Below are positions 7,965 through 16,920 of a stretch of DNA of 35,659 nt, in pieces. The first letter of the stretch is position 1. Each line of letters begins with the position of its first letter. The notes under the pieces were generated by a model. It was not told the DNA's origin and made no database searches. It saw nothing but the letters and a program-made list of their open reading frames with translations. Source of the stretch: Calditrichota bacterium. GTDB taxonomy: Bacteria; Electryoneota; AABM5-125-24; Hatepunaeales; Hatepunaeaceae. The translations under genes were made by a program, and so were the position numbers. The stretch covers positions 1-35,659 of the forward strand of contig JABGPL010000041.1 of the NCBI GenBank assembly GCA_018644935.1, read 5' to 3'.

Positions 7965-9407
7965 ATGGTCCAAAACAACTTTACCGAAATAGACATAAAG
8001 CGTAAGGTCTTCTGTAACCGCACGTTAAACTTAAAATCTATCAGGGCTATCGGCTATGATATGGATTACACTCTCATTCATTATAAAGTCACCGAATGGG
8101 AAACTGCGGCCTATGAACATCTTCAAAAAAAATTACACGAAAAATATAATCTTCCAGTCGAAAACCTTGTTTTTGATCCATCCCTTGTCATGCAGGGATT
8201 AGTGATAGACATTGAGCTGGGCAATCTCGTCAAAGCAAACCGCTTCGGATTTATAAAGATTGCCTCACATGGCACCTCCATGCTCACATATGAAGAGCAG
8301 CGCAAGATATACACACGCGACCTCGTTGACCTATCCATTGACCGCTACCAATTCCTCAACACTAAATTCTCCATTTCTGAAGCATGTATGTATGCTCAAC
8401 TCGTCGACATGGTGGATGCTGGAGAGTTACCTAAAGGTATGAGCTACGCCCGTCTATATAGAATCGTCCGCAGAACAATCCACGAAGCACATATCGAGGG
8501 ATTCCTAAAGGGAGAGATTCTCAAGACTCCCGAGCGATTCGTCCAGCTTGATAAAGAAATGCCACTTGCTTTGTTAGATCAGAAAATGGCAGGTAAAAAA
8601 CTTCTATTGATCACCAATTCCGAATGGTCATATACTCTGAATATGATGAATTATGCGGTAAATCCGTTCCTGCCTGATGGAATGACCTGGCGGGAATTAT
8701 TCGATTTGGTGATAGTTTCTTCAGGAAAACCCGCATTCTTCCAGTACAAACTACCGATGTTTGAAATCGTTGATGAACACGGTCTTTTAAAGCCCGTTGT
8801 AGGAGGCTTGAAAGATGGTGGCTGCTACCTGGGAGGTTGCGCAACAATGGTCGAGGACTATTACGGATTTGATGGCAATGAATTCCTGTATGTCGGCGAC
8901 CATATCTTCGCGGATGTACACGTTTCCAAAAGTATACTCCGCTGGCGAACCGGGCTGATTGTCCGTGAACTAGACGAGGAACTTGATGCTCTACAGAAGT
9001 TCTATCATAAGCAAACCGCACTGACAGCTTTGATGTCCGAAAAAGCCACTGTAGAGCGAAGATTAGTTTGGGGTAGACTGCAATTACAGCGATTGAAGGC
9101 AGATAAGAAAAAAGCTGGTAATCAGAAAAAAATATCCTCACTCTTCAAAAAGTCAGAAGAAATCCGTCAACGCCTCGAAGCTCTCGACACTACAATCTCT
9201 CCCCTTGCCGAAGAGTTCAACACCCTGATGAACAAGAGGTGGGGTCTGTTAATGCGAGTCGGAAACGAAAAATCCCATTTCGCACGTCAAGTAGAGCAAT
9301 ATTCAGATATCTACATGTCCAAGGTCTCTAATTTTCTTTATACAACACCTTTTGCCTATTTGCGGGCTCCGCATAGTAATTTGCCGCATGATTTGCGGAA
9401 GGGTTGA
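7965..9407 (+). CDS. HAD-superfamily 5'-nucleotidase, cN-II type
   Basis: This is a cytosolic 480-residue protein of the cN-II-like HAD phosphatase family, which dephosphorylates purine monophosphates such as IMP and GMP. All HAD motifs are visible: motif I DMDYTL (nucleophile D32, acid D34), motif II ITNSEW (216-221), the motif III lysine in SSGKPAFF (K255), and motif IV YVGDHIFAD (D312, D317). A large cap lies between motifs I and II. The C-terminal part (about 345-420) is rich in Lys, Glu and Arg and probably forms a helical hairpin. The ATG at 7965 leaves the DxDxT motif at the family's usual distance from the N-terminus, although no Shine-Dalgarno is seen. Substrate preference is inferred from family membership. 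Confidence 0.88.
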   Translation: MVQNNFTEIDIKRKVFCNRTLNLKSIRAIGYDMDYTLIHYKVTEWETAAYEHLQKKLHEKYNLPVENLVFDPSLVMQGLVIDIELGNLVKANRFGFIKIASHGTSMLTYEEQRKIYTRDLVDLSIDRYQFLNTKFSISEACMYAQLVDMVDAGELPKGMSYARLYRIVRRTIHEAHIEGFLKGEILKTPERFVQLDKEMPLALLDQKMAGKKLLLITNSEWSYTLNMMNYAVNPFLPDGMTWRELFDLVIVSSGKPAFFQYKLPMFEIVDEHGLLKPVVGGLKDGGCYLGGCATMVEDYYGFDGNEFLYVGDHIFADVHVSKSILRWRTGLIVRELDEELDALQKFYHKQTALTALMSEKATVERRLVWGRLQLQRLKADKKKAGNQKKISSLFKKSEEIRQRLEALDTTISPLAEEFNTLMNKRWGLLMRVGNEKSHFARQVEQYSDIYMSKVSNFLYTTPFAYLRAPHSNLPHDLRKG

Positions 9408-9420
9408 GGTAATTTTGGTC

Positions 9421-9467
9421 GGGAGTGACCGCATCGCGGAATTGTTAAGTACATCAGTCACCTCCCC
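9421..9467 (+). terminator. Possible structured terminator after the nucleotidase gene
   Basis: Starting 13 nt after the stop codon, GGGAGTGAC (9421-9429) can pair with GTCACCTCCC (9457-9466) with one bulged C. This encloses a small internal hairpin, CCGC-ATC-GCGG (9429-9439). A short pyrimidine run (CTATTTC) follows, but there is no clean T-tract. It is probably an RNA 3' structure; intrinsic termination is only possible. Confidence 0.4.
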
Positions 9468-9889
9468 TATTTCAAAAATCAAAATTTACAATTTCAAACT
9501 CTTGAAAACTAATCTCGATTGATATCTCTTTTCATAGCTTGAATCAGAACCTCTTCCCATACTGTATGGTTGAACAGGGTGAGGAGTGATGATATCTTTC
9601 TCCTCCCAAGGTACTACTTACTCCGAACAAATTATGCTTCCCCGAAGCTATCTTCATCATACTAACAAATTACCAGTTTGCTCCCCGACTAAAGTGTGAT
9701 CTCACGCAGTTATGAGTAATTTCGCACAAACGAGGGAACTATTTTTCTTCTGTTAAAATAAGTAGATAAGAGAACTTGACTTGACGTGTATCACATATTA
9801 CTTTCAAATGATTGTCGATCTGACCCTTATTTAACTTCTGTTTTACCATTACATACTCTAAAAATCTTCCATAAGCGAACTAAAACATT

Positions 9890-9895
9890 AGGAAG
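9890..9895 (+). promoter_or_regulatory. Ribosome binding site setting the start at 9900
   Basis: AGGAAG precedes ATG 9900 with 4 nt between (AGGA to ATG, 6 nt). Translation from this ATG places a signal peptide at the very N-terminus. An open frame extends upstream to 9786 but would add 38 non-hydrophobic residues before the signal peptide. Confidence 0.7.
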
Positions 9896-9899
9896 TAAC

Positions 9900-12800
9900 A
9901 TGTTATTCAAGCGTTATCCCTTTATTCTGCTAATTTTTGCAGCAATGTTAGTAAGTTTATCATTACCTTTGAACCTGTCTGCTCAAGTTGTCGAAACAGG
10001 TTCATTACTCGAATTTTTTGCAGGAACTGAACAAGGTTGTTCTTATGACAACTGGATCAGTCATACCTCTGAATACGATTACTTCGGTAGTGGAGATGGT
10101 TCTTTCACGCCAGCCGTTTTAGACCGCGAAACCAATGGTTTCGGTTCTTATCAGGTAGTTGACGATATGAACAACCCTGATCTGGTCCTTTCCGAATGGG
10201 CACAAATCTTTGATGCTTTCATTCAGGGGGACGTCTCAACCACTGAAACCCGTCTGTCTCAATCCAGCTTTGCCGATTTTTACGAATTGGTGCGTCTCAC
10301 GGATGCTGGGAACGTTTATCTTATCCTGCGCGAGGTGTTGAATAATAATTACGTTGACGATAACGGTACACCTGGTGACGCGTCCGATGATGTTACAGGT
10401 AGTTTTGATTACGGTTGGGGACTGTATGTCAACAAGATCAGTCCGGCTCCCGCAAATCCCGAAGTAATTATTAATCTTGTACACCCCAATGCGGATTACA
10501 TATCTGCTTATGTCGGCATTGACGCATATCTGACCATAGATGCCGGGCTTTTCATCGTAAACGGTGCCAGCCGTAATATAGCTTGGTCGGGGGACCTTTA
10601 TGCAACCTCGAACTCACTTTCGGATCCCAGTCGTAATGCCAGAACCCCCTTTCACGAATGTTATAAGAAATTTGTCGATTTGATCGGTGATGAATGGGCA
10701 ATTCAAGTACATAGCTACAATGCCTATCCCGCGCATGATGGAGTTCCATCGGTACAAATAAGTGCAGAAAGGGAAAATTATACCGCTCATCCAAATGCTC
10801 CCTACATGAGCTGGGATCACACAGACATCATCAGTCTCACTCCAGATCCAGTCGTAACCACCAACGGTTCATGGTCGTATCCGGAGGTCAGAATCGAAGA
10901 CTATTACACGGCTTCTTACCCCGGTGGCTATCGATACAACGGGTATATTCCAATAAATAACAATGTCGACCTCCCTGGAACAAGCGATAACAACCAGATG
11001 GTTTATGTTCACGCATCGCACGATTTTGTAAATGACCGCGAAAACTGGCTGCATATCGAGTTTGATGAATACCCGGATGTAGTCAGGCTGGACGGAGTTT
11101 CCGTAGAGGCATTTTATGGCTACACCGGACCGGGATCGGGTGTTCCCACTTATGCTAATTATGCTGAAATGGTTCATTACTATCGACCAGTTTTCCAAGC
11201 AGTTACCGATTACATGAACTTTACTCCTGTTCAAGCTGGAAATATTTCAGAAACCGCATCTATACAGGAATTCTATCATGGTAATGAGGGAAATTGTTCT
11301 TACGACAACTGGGTAAGTCACATTTCTGAGGGAGTTGGGGACGCTGGATATAATGATGAAGGTCCGGTAGAACTTGATGTCCAGACAGAAGGATTCGGAA
11401 ACTTTCAGATCATTCCTGATGATGTCGACGGTGACAATCTTTTGATTGCTTTCTATGATGTCTTCACGGAACTCTTCCAGGGCAATTTAGGTGTTGCACA
11501 GAATCTTCTTACTGATGCTCGACTCGGTGGTAAATATGAAATCGCCACAATTAACGATGGTGGTGATGATTATTATGTACTTCGCGAAGTCTTGAATAAT
11601 TACTATTTCGATGATAACGCAACTCCCGGTGATGGATCTGATGATGTCACCGGATCATTTGATTACGGTTGGGGGCTGTATGTTGTAAATCCAAATGCAG
11701 TCAATCCCGAAATCATCATTGAAGTACCTCATCCATGTGATGATTATACCACACCTGCAATTGGCTTTGATGCATTTGTCACAACAGGTGCAGGATTGTT
11801 ATTCGTAAGTGGCGCTGGTCGAGAAGTTGAGTGGACTGAATCTTTACCTTATTATAACTCAAAATCACTTAGCGATCCTACGAGAAATGCAAGAACACCA
11901 TTCCATGAAGCACACAAAGCTGCTGTGGATATGTATGGAAATGAATTTGTAATACAGATTCACAGCTATGATACGGGCAGTCATCCGGACTCCTATGATT
12001 CAGAGCTTTCAACCCGAGATGATTATTATCCCAACCAACCGGTCATGGACCCCGATACATACTTTGATATCATCAGCCTGACGCCCGAATTTCCAATCAC
12101 CGCTAACACAATAGGTGGCGCTAACCACGCAGCAAGACGAATAGATGACTATTATTCACTATACTACGGCGGTGGGTATTCACATCAGGATAATATCGCA
12201 ATTTCAAATTACGTTGAACAACCCGGATATTCTGCAAATCCTCAAATGCTGTATACTCAGGCAAACCATGACCAACAAAATGATACCGAGCCATGGTTCC
12301 ATGTTGAACATGACGAATTTCCGAATGTGATAACAGAGAGCGTCCAGGATTTTTACAATACAGGATCTGGTGTCCCGACATATGCGAACTATGCAAATGT
12401 AGTTGATTATTTCCGTCCAATGTATACTGCTATTGCAGATTTTTATAATGGTCCAAATCAGGCACCGGTTCTAACTGCTATTGGCAACAAAGTTGTTGAC
12501 GAAAATTCTCCCATTGCATTTACACTCACAGCGACTGATCCTGATGGAGACGGAATGACCTTCTCTGCCTCAAACATGCCAGCAGGTGCAACCCTGACCG
12601 GTGCTGAATTCGACTGGACACCTGACTTTGATCAGGCAGGCACATATAATGTCACATTTGAGGTTTCGGATGGTTCAGCTACTGACAGTGAAGGTGTTAC
12701 AATAACAGTTAACAACATCAATCGCGCTCCTGTTCTGACCGCTATTGGTGATAAAACTGGTGATGAAAACTCTCCTGTTGCCTTTACCATTTCTGCAACT

Positions 12801-15800
12801 GATCCGGATGGTGATGGACTTACATATTCATCTCCTGACCTTCCAGCTGGTGCAATCCTGGTTGGTGCCGATTTCAGTTGGACACCGGATTTCATTCAAG
12901 CTGGCGCACACAGCGTGACGTTTGAAGTTTCTGATGGTTTTCTTATGGATAGCGAAGCGATTACGATTACAGTTAATGACGTTAATCGTGCTCCGGTTCT
13001 ATCCGTTATTGGAGATCAGACCGGTGATGAAAATTCACCGATAACATTCACAATATCAGCAACTGATCCCGATGGCGACGTTGTGACGTATTCTGCCACA
13101 AACATGCCAGTTGGAGCAACCCTGATTGGTGCAGATTTCAGTTGGACACCCGGCTATGATCAAGCTGGTGGACATAACGTGACGTTTGAAGCTTCTGATG
13201 GTGTACTGACCGACAATGAACTTGTTACGATTACGGTCAATAACACTAACCGCGCACCAGTTTTAGCTGCAATTGGTGACAAAGCTGGATCTGAAAATTC
13301 ACCGATAACTTTCTCATTATCAGCAACTGACCCTGATGGTGATGGCTTAACCTATTCTGGTCTTAGCCTTCCGGTTGGTGCATCCCTTGCAGGTACAGAT
13401 TTCAGTTGGACACCTGACTTTGATCAGGAAGGAGCTCATGTAATGACATTCGAAGTTTCAGATGCCTCACTTTCAGACAATGAAGCTATCACAATTAATG
13501 TCACTGATGTCAATCGCTCACCGCAATGGACATCCATACCAGCTACGGTGAATGACATGGAAGGTTCTCTTGTCCAGTTCGCCATAACTGGTTCAGATGG
13601 TGATGGAGACGGTTTAACGATTGCTTTTAACCCTGAAACATTACCTGTTGATGCTGGTTTTGTCGATAATGGAGACGGCACAGGTAATTTCACCTGGCAA
13701 ACTACCTTTGAAGACGCCGGAACATACACGCCGACATTCACCCTGAGCGATGGGGCAATTGCCGTTCCATCGTCTGTAACCATAACAATTGATGCCTTTA
13801 ACAGAGCTCCGGTGTGGACTTCAATCCCAGATAATGTTACAAACGACGAAATAGCTTTGATCGAGTTCATGGTTACTGGTTCTGATCCTGATGGTGATGG
13901 TGTCACAATAGCATATGACCCTGATGCACTACCGGTTGAAGCAAGCTTCACAGATAATGGCAACGGCACAGGTAACTTTAGCTGGCAGACAACTTATGCT
14001 GACGCGGGAACGTATTCGCCGACATTTACGATTTCTGACGGTAGCTTGAATGCACCACACGTCGTTTCGATTACAGTTAACAACATCAATCGAGCTCCAG
14101 TGTTAACTGCTATTGGCAACCAATCGGTTGATGAAAATGCAAATCTCGCATTTACTTTATCTGCTACCGATCCTGATGGTGATGGGATGACTTATTCAGC
14201 ATTAAACTTACCAGCAGGTGCTACACTAACCGGAGCTGATTTCAGTTGGACCCCCGATTACCTCCAGGCTGGGACTTACGATGTGACATTCGAAGTCACA
14301 GACGGTTCTCTTACAGACAATGAAATGATAACGATAACCGTCAATGAAGTTAATCAAGCTCCTGTGCTGACCGCAGTTGGTGATCAGGTAGTCGATGAAA
14401 ACGTGAATCTTGCATTTACTATATCGGCAACTGATCCTGATGGTGATGGGACGACGTATTCAGCCTTAAATCTGCCAGCAGGTGCTACACTGACTGTTGC
14501 GGATTTCAGTTGGACACCAACTTTTGATCAGAGTGGATCTTACGATGTCACATTCCAAGTTTCTGATGGTGTGCTTTCTGATGAAGAAGTTATCACGATT
14601 ACTGTTAACGATATCAATCGTGATCCCGTTCTAGCAGCAATCGGCGATCAGGTTGTAGATGAAGGTGCAAATTTAGCTTTCACTTTATCAGCCACTGATC
14701 CTGATGCAGATCCCCTGACTTATTCTGGGACAGATCTCCCAATGGGAGCAACTCTGAATGGTGCTGATTTCAGTTGGACTCCTGATTATGATCAATCGGG
14801 TGCATATGTTGTGACGTTTGAGGTTACCGATGGTGGTCTAATTGATAGTGAGACCATTACGATTACTGTAAATGATGTCAACCGCACACCTGTTTGGACT
14901 TATATTCCTGATATTTACAACGAAGACGAAGCTGTTTTAATAACATTCACTGTCACAGGAAGCGATCCTGACGGAGACGGTATGGAGATTTCAATGGCTC
15001 CTGATGGACTTCCGATAGAAGCTCAGTTCACGGATAACCTCGACGGGACAGGTGATTTCACATGGCAGACAACGTATGATGATGCTGGTATTTACATACC
15101 CATATTCACTCTCACCGATGGTGTACTTACTGTCGATCACACCGTTACGATAACTGTAAATAACCTTAATCGCCAGCCAACATGGACTACAGTTCCTGGA
15201 GCAGTCGCAGGGGATGAACAGGATTTGATTGTGTTCTCGGTAATAGGTTCCGATCCTGACGGTGATAACCTGACAATTACAATGGACCCCGATGTTTTAC
15301 CTCAGGAAGCTACATTCACGGACAACGGTGGCGGAACTGGTGATTTTAGCTGGCAAACCGTAGAAGGTGACGCTGGTGAATTTATACCAACGTTTACAAT
15401 TAGTGACGGAAATCTAACTGATGTCACAGCGATAACGATCACCATCACCGGACCTGTTCAACAGCAAACGGCAGTTGCAACAGGAGAAACAGCCGTATCA
15501 GGAACAATCCAGAATGATTATAATGCCACAAATGCAACTGACGACTCCTATCAGATTTTATCCGAGATTGAATCCGGAGGCAAACCAAGTAACCGCCATA
15601 CCTATCTGGAACATATCTGGTCATTTGACATCACAGGAAACACTCTCGAACTTCATGCCGAAGCATTTCATAGTGCAAATGGTGAAGGCGATGATTTTAT
15701 TCTGTCTGGTTCTTTTGACGGTCAGAATTATACCGACCTAATCACTGTAACCAAAACCGCTGATGACAACAACATCCAATCAGCAGGTATCGACGGAGAA

Positions 15801-16847
15801 GCCACCGGAACATACTTTGTTAAGGTTGTGGATGCAGATCAATCCCGCGGAAACAGAAATATAGATACTTTTTCTATGGATTATTTGGCAATATCATATT
15901 TCCAGGGCGATGCACCTAACCAGGCTCCCACATGGACAAATGTTCCGGGGAATCAAAGTGTAAATGAGGAGGTCGAGGTATCCTTTGGAGTTACAGGTAC
16001 CGATCCCGAAGGAGATAATCTTACCATCACATTCGACCAGGAAGCCATTCCTGATGGATTCACGTTCACTGACAATGGTGACGGCACAGCGGACTTCGCT
16101 TGGACCCCTGCACAGGGTGACGAAGGGGATTACACTGCGACCTTTACTTTAAGTGATGGAGAATTGACTGACGTGGCGACTGTGCCTATTCAAGTTACAG
16201 TTCCCGGTCAAGATCCTATCATGTTTGTCGATGACATTACGTTAACACCAGCTATTAAAAGAGATAAAACACGTGCTATCGGTGTAGTCACAATCTTTGA
16301 CACAGACAGTAATCCTGTTGAAAATGCGTTAGTTTCAATAACCTGGTCAGGTTTACGAAGCGGTGATGATGAGGGAGTAACTGATAATCAGGGGCAAATC
16401 GAGTTTGCAACTACTGATGTCAGGCGTGCCAATGGATACTTCATATTGACTGTTAATGATGTAGTTCTGAACGGTTGGACATACGATGCTGGTCAGAACG
16501 TCGAAACAGTTGATTCACTAGGTGTTGGTGACTACGCTTCAGGTGATGGAGATCTGACAATGATAAAGGGAGAATCCATCCCAGAAATCGTGATGCTCAG
16601 TCCTGCTTTCCCAAATCCGTTTAATGATCACACATCTGTAATGTTCGGATTACCTGAAGCATCAGATGTTTCTGTAAACATCTACGATTCATTCGGTCGG
16701 TTTGTCCATAACTTAACAACCGGAAACTATTCAGCGGGGTATCACAACATCACCTGGAACGCCAGGCATGTTCCGGCAGGTGTCTATCTGATAAGGATGC
16801 AAACCAGTGAATTTGAATCCATTAGAAAGGTTTCTTTGATTCGATAG
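9900..16847 (+). CDS. Giant exported multidomain protein with T9SS-type tail
   Basis: The protein has 2315 residues. A signal peptide covers residues 1-28 with predicted cleavage LSA/Q. Residues 31-850 are two tandem copies of a domain I do not recognise (offset 417 residues) with conserved HPxxDY, PFHE, IQxHSY and HDxxND motifs. Residues 853-1852 are eleven Ig-like units rich in DPDGDG, which resembles calcium-binding cadherin-like or He_PIG-type repeats. Residues 1858-2005 form a CBM-like beta domain. A twelfth Ig unit (2007-2100) and another Ig-like domain (about 2105-2215) follow. The last 85 residues hold AFPNPFN, NIYDSFGRFV and VPAGVYLIRM, the sorting tail of FCB-group secreted proteins. 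It is likely secreted and anchored on the surface. The paired N-terminal domains may be a hydrolase or a binding module. It converges on the dehydrogenase gene at a shared hairpin. Confidence 0.88.
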   Translation: MLFKRYPFILLIFAAMLVSLSLPLNLSAQVVETGSLLEFFAGTEQGCSYDNWISHTSEYDYFGSGDGSFTPAVLDRETNGFGSYQVVDDMNNPDLVLSEWAQIFDAFIQGDVSTTETRLSQSSFADFYELVRLTDAGNVYLILREVLNNNYVDDNGTPGDASDDVTGSFDYGWGLYVNKISPAPANPEVIINLVHPNADYISAYVGIDAYLTIDAGLFIVNGASRNIAWSGDLYATSNSLSDPSRNARTPFHECYKKFVDLIGDEWAIQVHSYNAYPAHDGVPSVQISAERENYTAHPNAPYMSWDHTDIISLTPDPVVTTNGSWSYPEVRIEDYYTASYPGGYRYNGYIPINNNVDLPGTSDNNQMVYVHASHDFVNDRENWLHIEFDEYPDVVRLDGVSVEAFYGYTGPGSGVPTYANYAEMVHYYRPVFQAVTDYMNFTPVQAGNISETASIQEFYHGNEGNCSYDNWVSHISEGVGDAGYNDEGPVELDVQTEGFGNFQIIPDDVDGDNLLIAFYDVFTELFQGNLGVAQNLLTDARLGGKYEIATINDGGDDYYVLREVLNNYYFDDNATPGDGSDDVTGSFDYGWGLYVVNPNAVNPEIIIEVPHPCDDYTTPAIGFDAFVTTGAGLLFVSGAGREVEWTESLPYYNSKSLSDPTRNARTPFHEAHKAAVDMYGNEFVIQIHSYDTGSHPDSYDSELSTRDDYYPNQPVMDPDTYFDIISLTPEFPITANTIGGANHAARRIDDYYSLYYGGGYSHQDNIAISNYVEQPGYSANPQMLYTQANHDQQNDTEPWFHVEHDEFPNVITESVQDFYNTGSGVPTYANYANVVDYFRPMYTAIADFYNGPNQAPVLTAIGNKVVDENSPIAFTLTATDPDGDGMTFSASNMPAGATLTGAEFDWTPDFDQAGTYNVTFEVSDGSATDSEGVTITVNNINRAPVLTAIGDKTGDENSPVAFTISATDPDGDGLTYSSPDLPAGAILVGADFSWTPDFIQAGAHSVTFEVSDGFLMDSEAITITVNDVNRAPVLSVIGDQTGDENSPITFTISATDPDGDVVTYSATNMPVGATLIGADFSWTPGYDQAGGHNVTFEASDGVLTDNELVTITVNNTNRAPVLAAIGDKAGSENSPITFSLSATDPDGDGLTYSGLSLPVGASLAGTDFSWTPDFDQEGAHVMTFEVSDASLSDNEAITINVTDVNRSPQWTSIPATVNDMEGSLVQFAITGSDGDGDGLTIAFNPETLPVDAGFVDNGDGTGNFTWQTTFEDAGTYTPTFTLSDGAIAVPSSVTITIDAFNRAPVWTSIPDNVTNDEIALIEFMVTGSDPDGDGVTIAYDPDALPVEASFTDNGNGTGNFSWQTTYADAGTYSPTFTISDGSLNAPHVVSITVNNINRAPVLTAIGNQSVDENANLAFTLSATDPDGDGMTYSALNLPAGATLTGADFSWTPDYLQAGTYDVTFEVTDGSLTDNEMITITVNEVNQAPVLTAVGDQVVDENVNLAFTISATDPDGDGTTYSALNLPAGATLTVADFSWTPTFDQSGSYDVTFQVSDGVLSDEEVITITVNDINRDPVLAAIGDQVVDEGANLAFTLSATDPDADPLTYSGTDLPMGATLNGADFSWTPDYDQSGAYVVTFEVTDGGLIDSETITITVNDVNRTPVWTYIPDIYNEDEAVLITFTVTGSDPDGDGMEISMAPDGLPIEAQFTDNLDGTGDFTWQTTYDDAGIYIPIFTLTDGVLTVDHTVTITVNNLNRQPTWTTVPGAVAGDEQDLIVFSVIGSDPDGDNLTITMDPDVLPQEATFTDNGGGTGDFSWQTVEGDAGEFIPTFTISDGNLTDVTAITITITGPVQQQTAVATGETAVSGTIQNDYNATNATDDSYQILSEIESGGKPSNRHTYLEHIWSFDITGNTLELHAEAFHSANGEGDDFILSGSFDGQNYTDLITVTKTADDNNIQSAGIDGEATGTYFVKVVDADQSRGNRNIDTFSMDYLAISYFQGDAPNQAPTWTNVPGNQSVNEEVEVSFGVTGTDPEGDNLTITFDQEAIPDGFTFTDNGDGTADFAWTPAQGDEGDYTATFTLSDGELTDVATVPIQVTVPGQDPIMFVDDITLTPAIKRDKTRAIGVVTIFDTDSNPVENALVSITWSGLRSGDDEGVTDNQGQIEFATTDVRRANGYFILTVNDVVLNGWTYDAGQNVETVDSLGVGDYASGDGDLTMIKGESIPEIVMLSPAFPNPFNDHTSVMFGLPEASDVSVNIYDSFGRFVHNLTTGNYSAGYHNITWNARHVPAGVYLIRMQTSEFESIRKVSLIR
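9990..12452 (+). repeat. Tandem duplication of an unrecognised ~410-residue domain
   Basis: Copy 1 covers about 9990-11240 and copy 2 about 11241-12452. Shared blocks include CSYDNW.SH, VLREVLNN.Y.DDN, DDVTGSFDYGWGLYV, SLSDP.RNARTPFHE, DIISLTP and QM.Y..A.HD..ND. Candidate active or metal residues are H195/D199, H252/E253 and H271 in copy 1, and H611/D615, H669/E670 and H688 in copy 2, with almost identical spacing. Both copies keep the full set, so neither looks like a dead duplicate. Confidence 0.75.
12456..15455 (+). repeat. Array of eleven Ig-like coding units of exactly 264 or 288 bp
   Basis: Units start at the N of an NRxP-type motif at 12456, 12720, 12984, 13248, 13512, 13800, 14088, 14352, 14616, 14880 and 15168. 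Seven A units (88 residues, FSWTPD core) and four B units (96 residues, WQT...DAGxYxPTFT core) are ordered AAAA BB AAA BB with no length variation within a type. A twelfth, B-like unit lies apart at 15918-16200, after the CBM-like domain. Confidence 0.9.
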
Positions 16848-16881
16848 GAGAGTTTTAGGATAAGTATCAGTAATCTGACAG

Positions 16882-16917
16882 TTCAAGCCTCCCGGACATC
16901 CGTCCGGGAGGCTTGAA
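16882..16917. terminator. Bidirectional hairpin between convergent genes
   Basis: A perfect 16-bp stem, TTCAAGCCTCCCGGAC (16882-16897), has loop ATCC and its exact complement at 16902-16917. It sits between the stop of the giant protein (16847) and the stop of the dehydrogenase on the other strand (16921). The T-tract is poor on both sides, but the stability and position support a shared transcription end. Confidence 0.75.
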
Positions 16918-16920
16918 AAT

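Larger units (their letters stand above)
9408..9899. other. 492-bp non-coding gap upstream of the giant exported protein
   Basis: No gene-like frame is seen. Besides the hairpin at 9421-9467, it holds a 13-nt palindrome CCATAC-T-GTATGG (9557-9569) and a GAGGAG/CTCCTC pair (9581-9586, 9600-9605). TTGACT at 9776-9781 with TACTTT 17 bp later (9799-9804) is a weak sigma-70-like candidate that would leave a leader of about 90 nt before the ATG at 9900. The long leader and several inverted repeats suggest expression of the next gene may be controlled here. Confidence 0.4.

Noticed and set aside
8611-9141. 176-codon minus-strand frame across the nucleotidase gene
   Set aside because: Antisense to intact HAD motifs, with no ribosome site or recognisable protein.
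9786-9899. N-terminal extension of the giant protein
   Set aside because: The extra 38 residues are not hydrophobic and would bury the signal peptide; a ribosome site directly precedes ATG 9900.
9408-9899. Small protein or tRNA in the large gap
   Set aside because: Only very short frames are present and no cloverleaf could be drawn.
13436-13969. Long open frame on the minus strand across the Ig array
   Set aside because: A shadow of repeated codons in the sense gene; low-complexity Ser/Val-rich product with no domain.
12456-15455. CRISPR-like or satellite periodicity
   Set aside because: The period (264/288 bp) is explained by in-frame Ig-like protein units; there are no short identical repeats with spacers.
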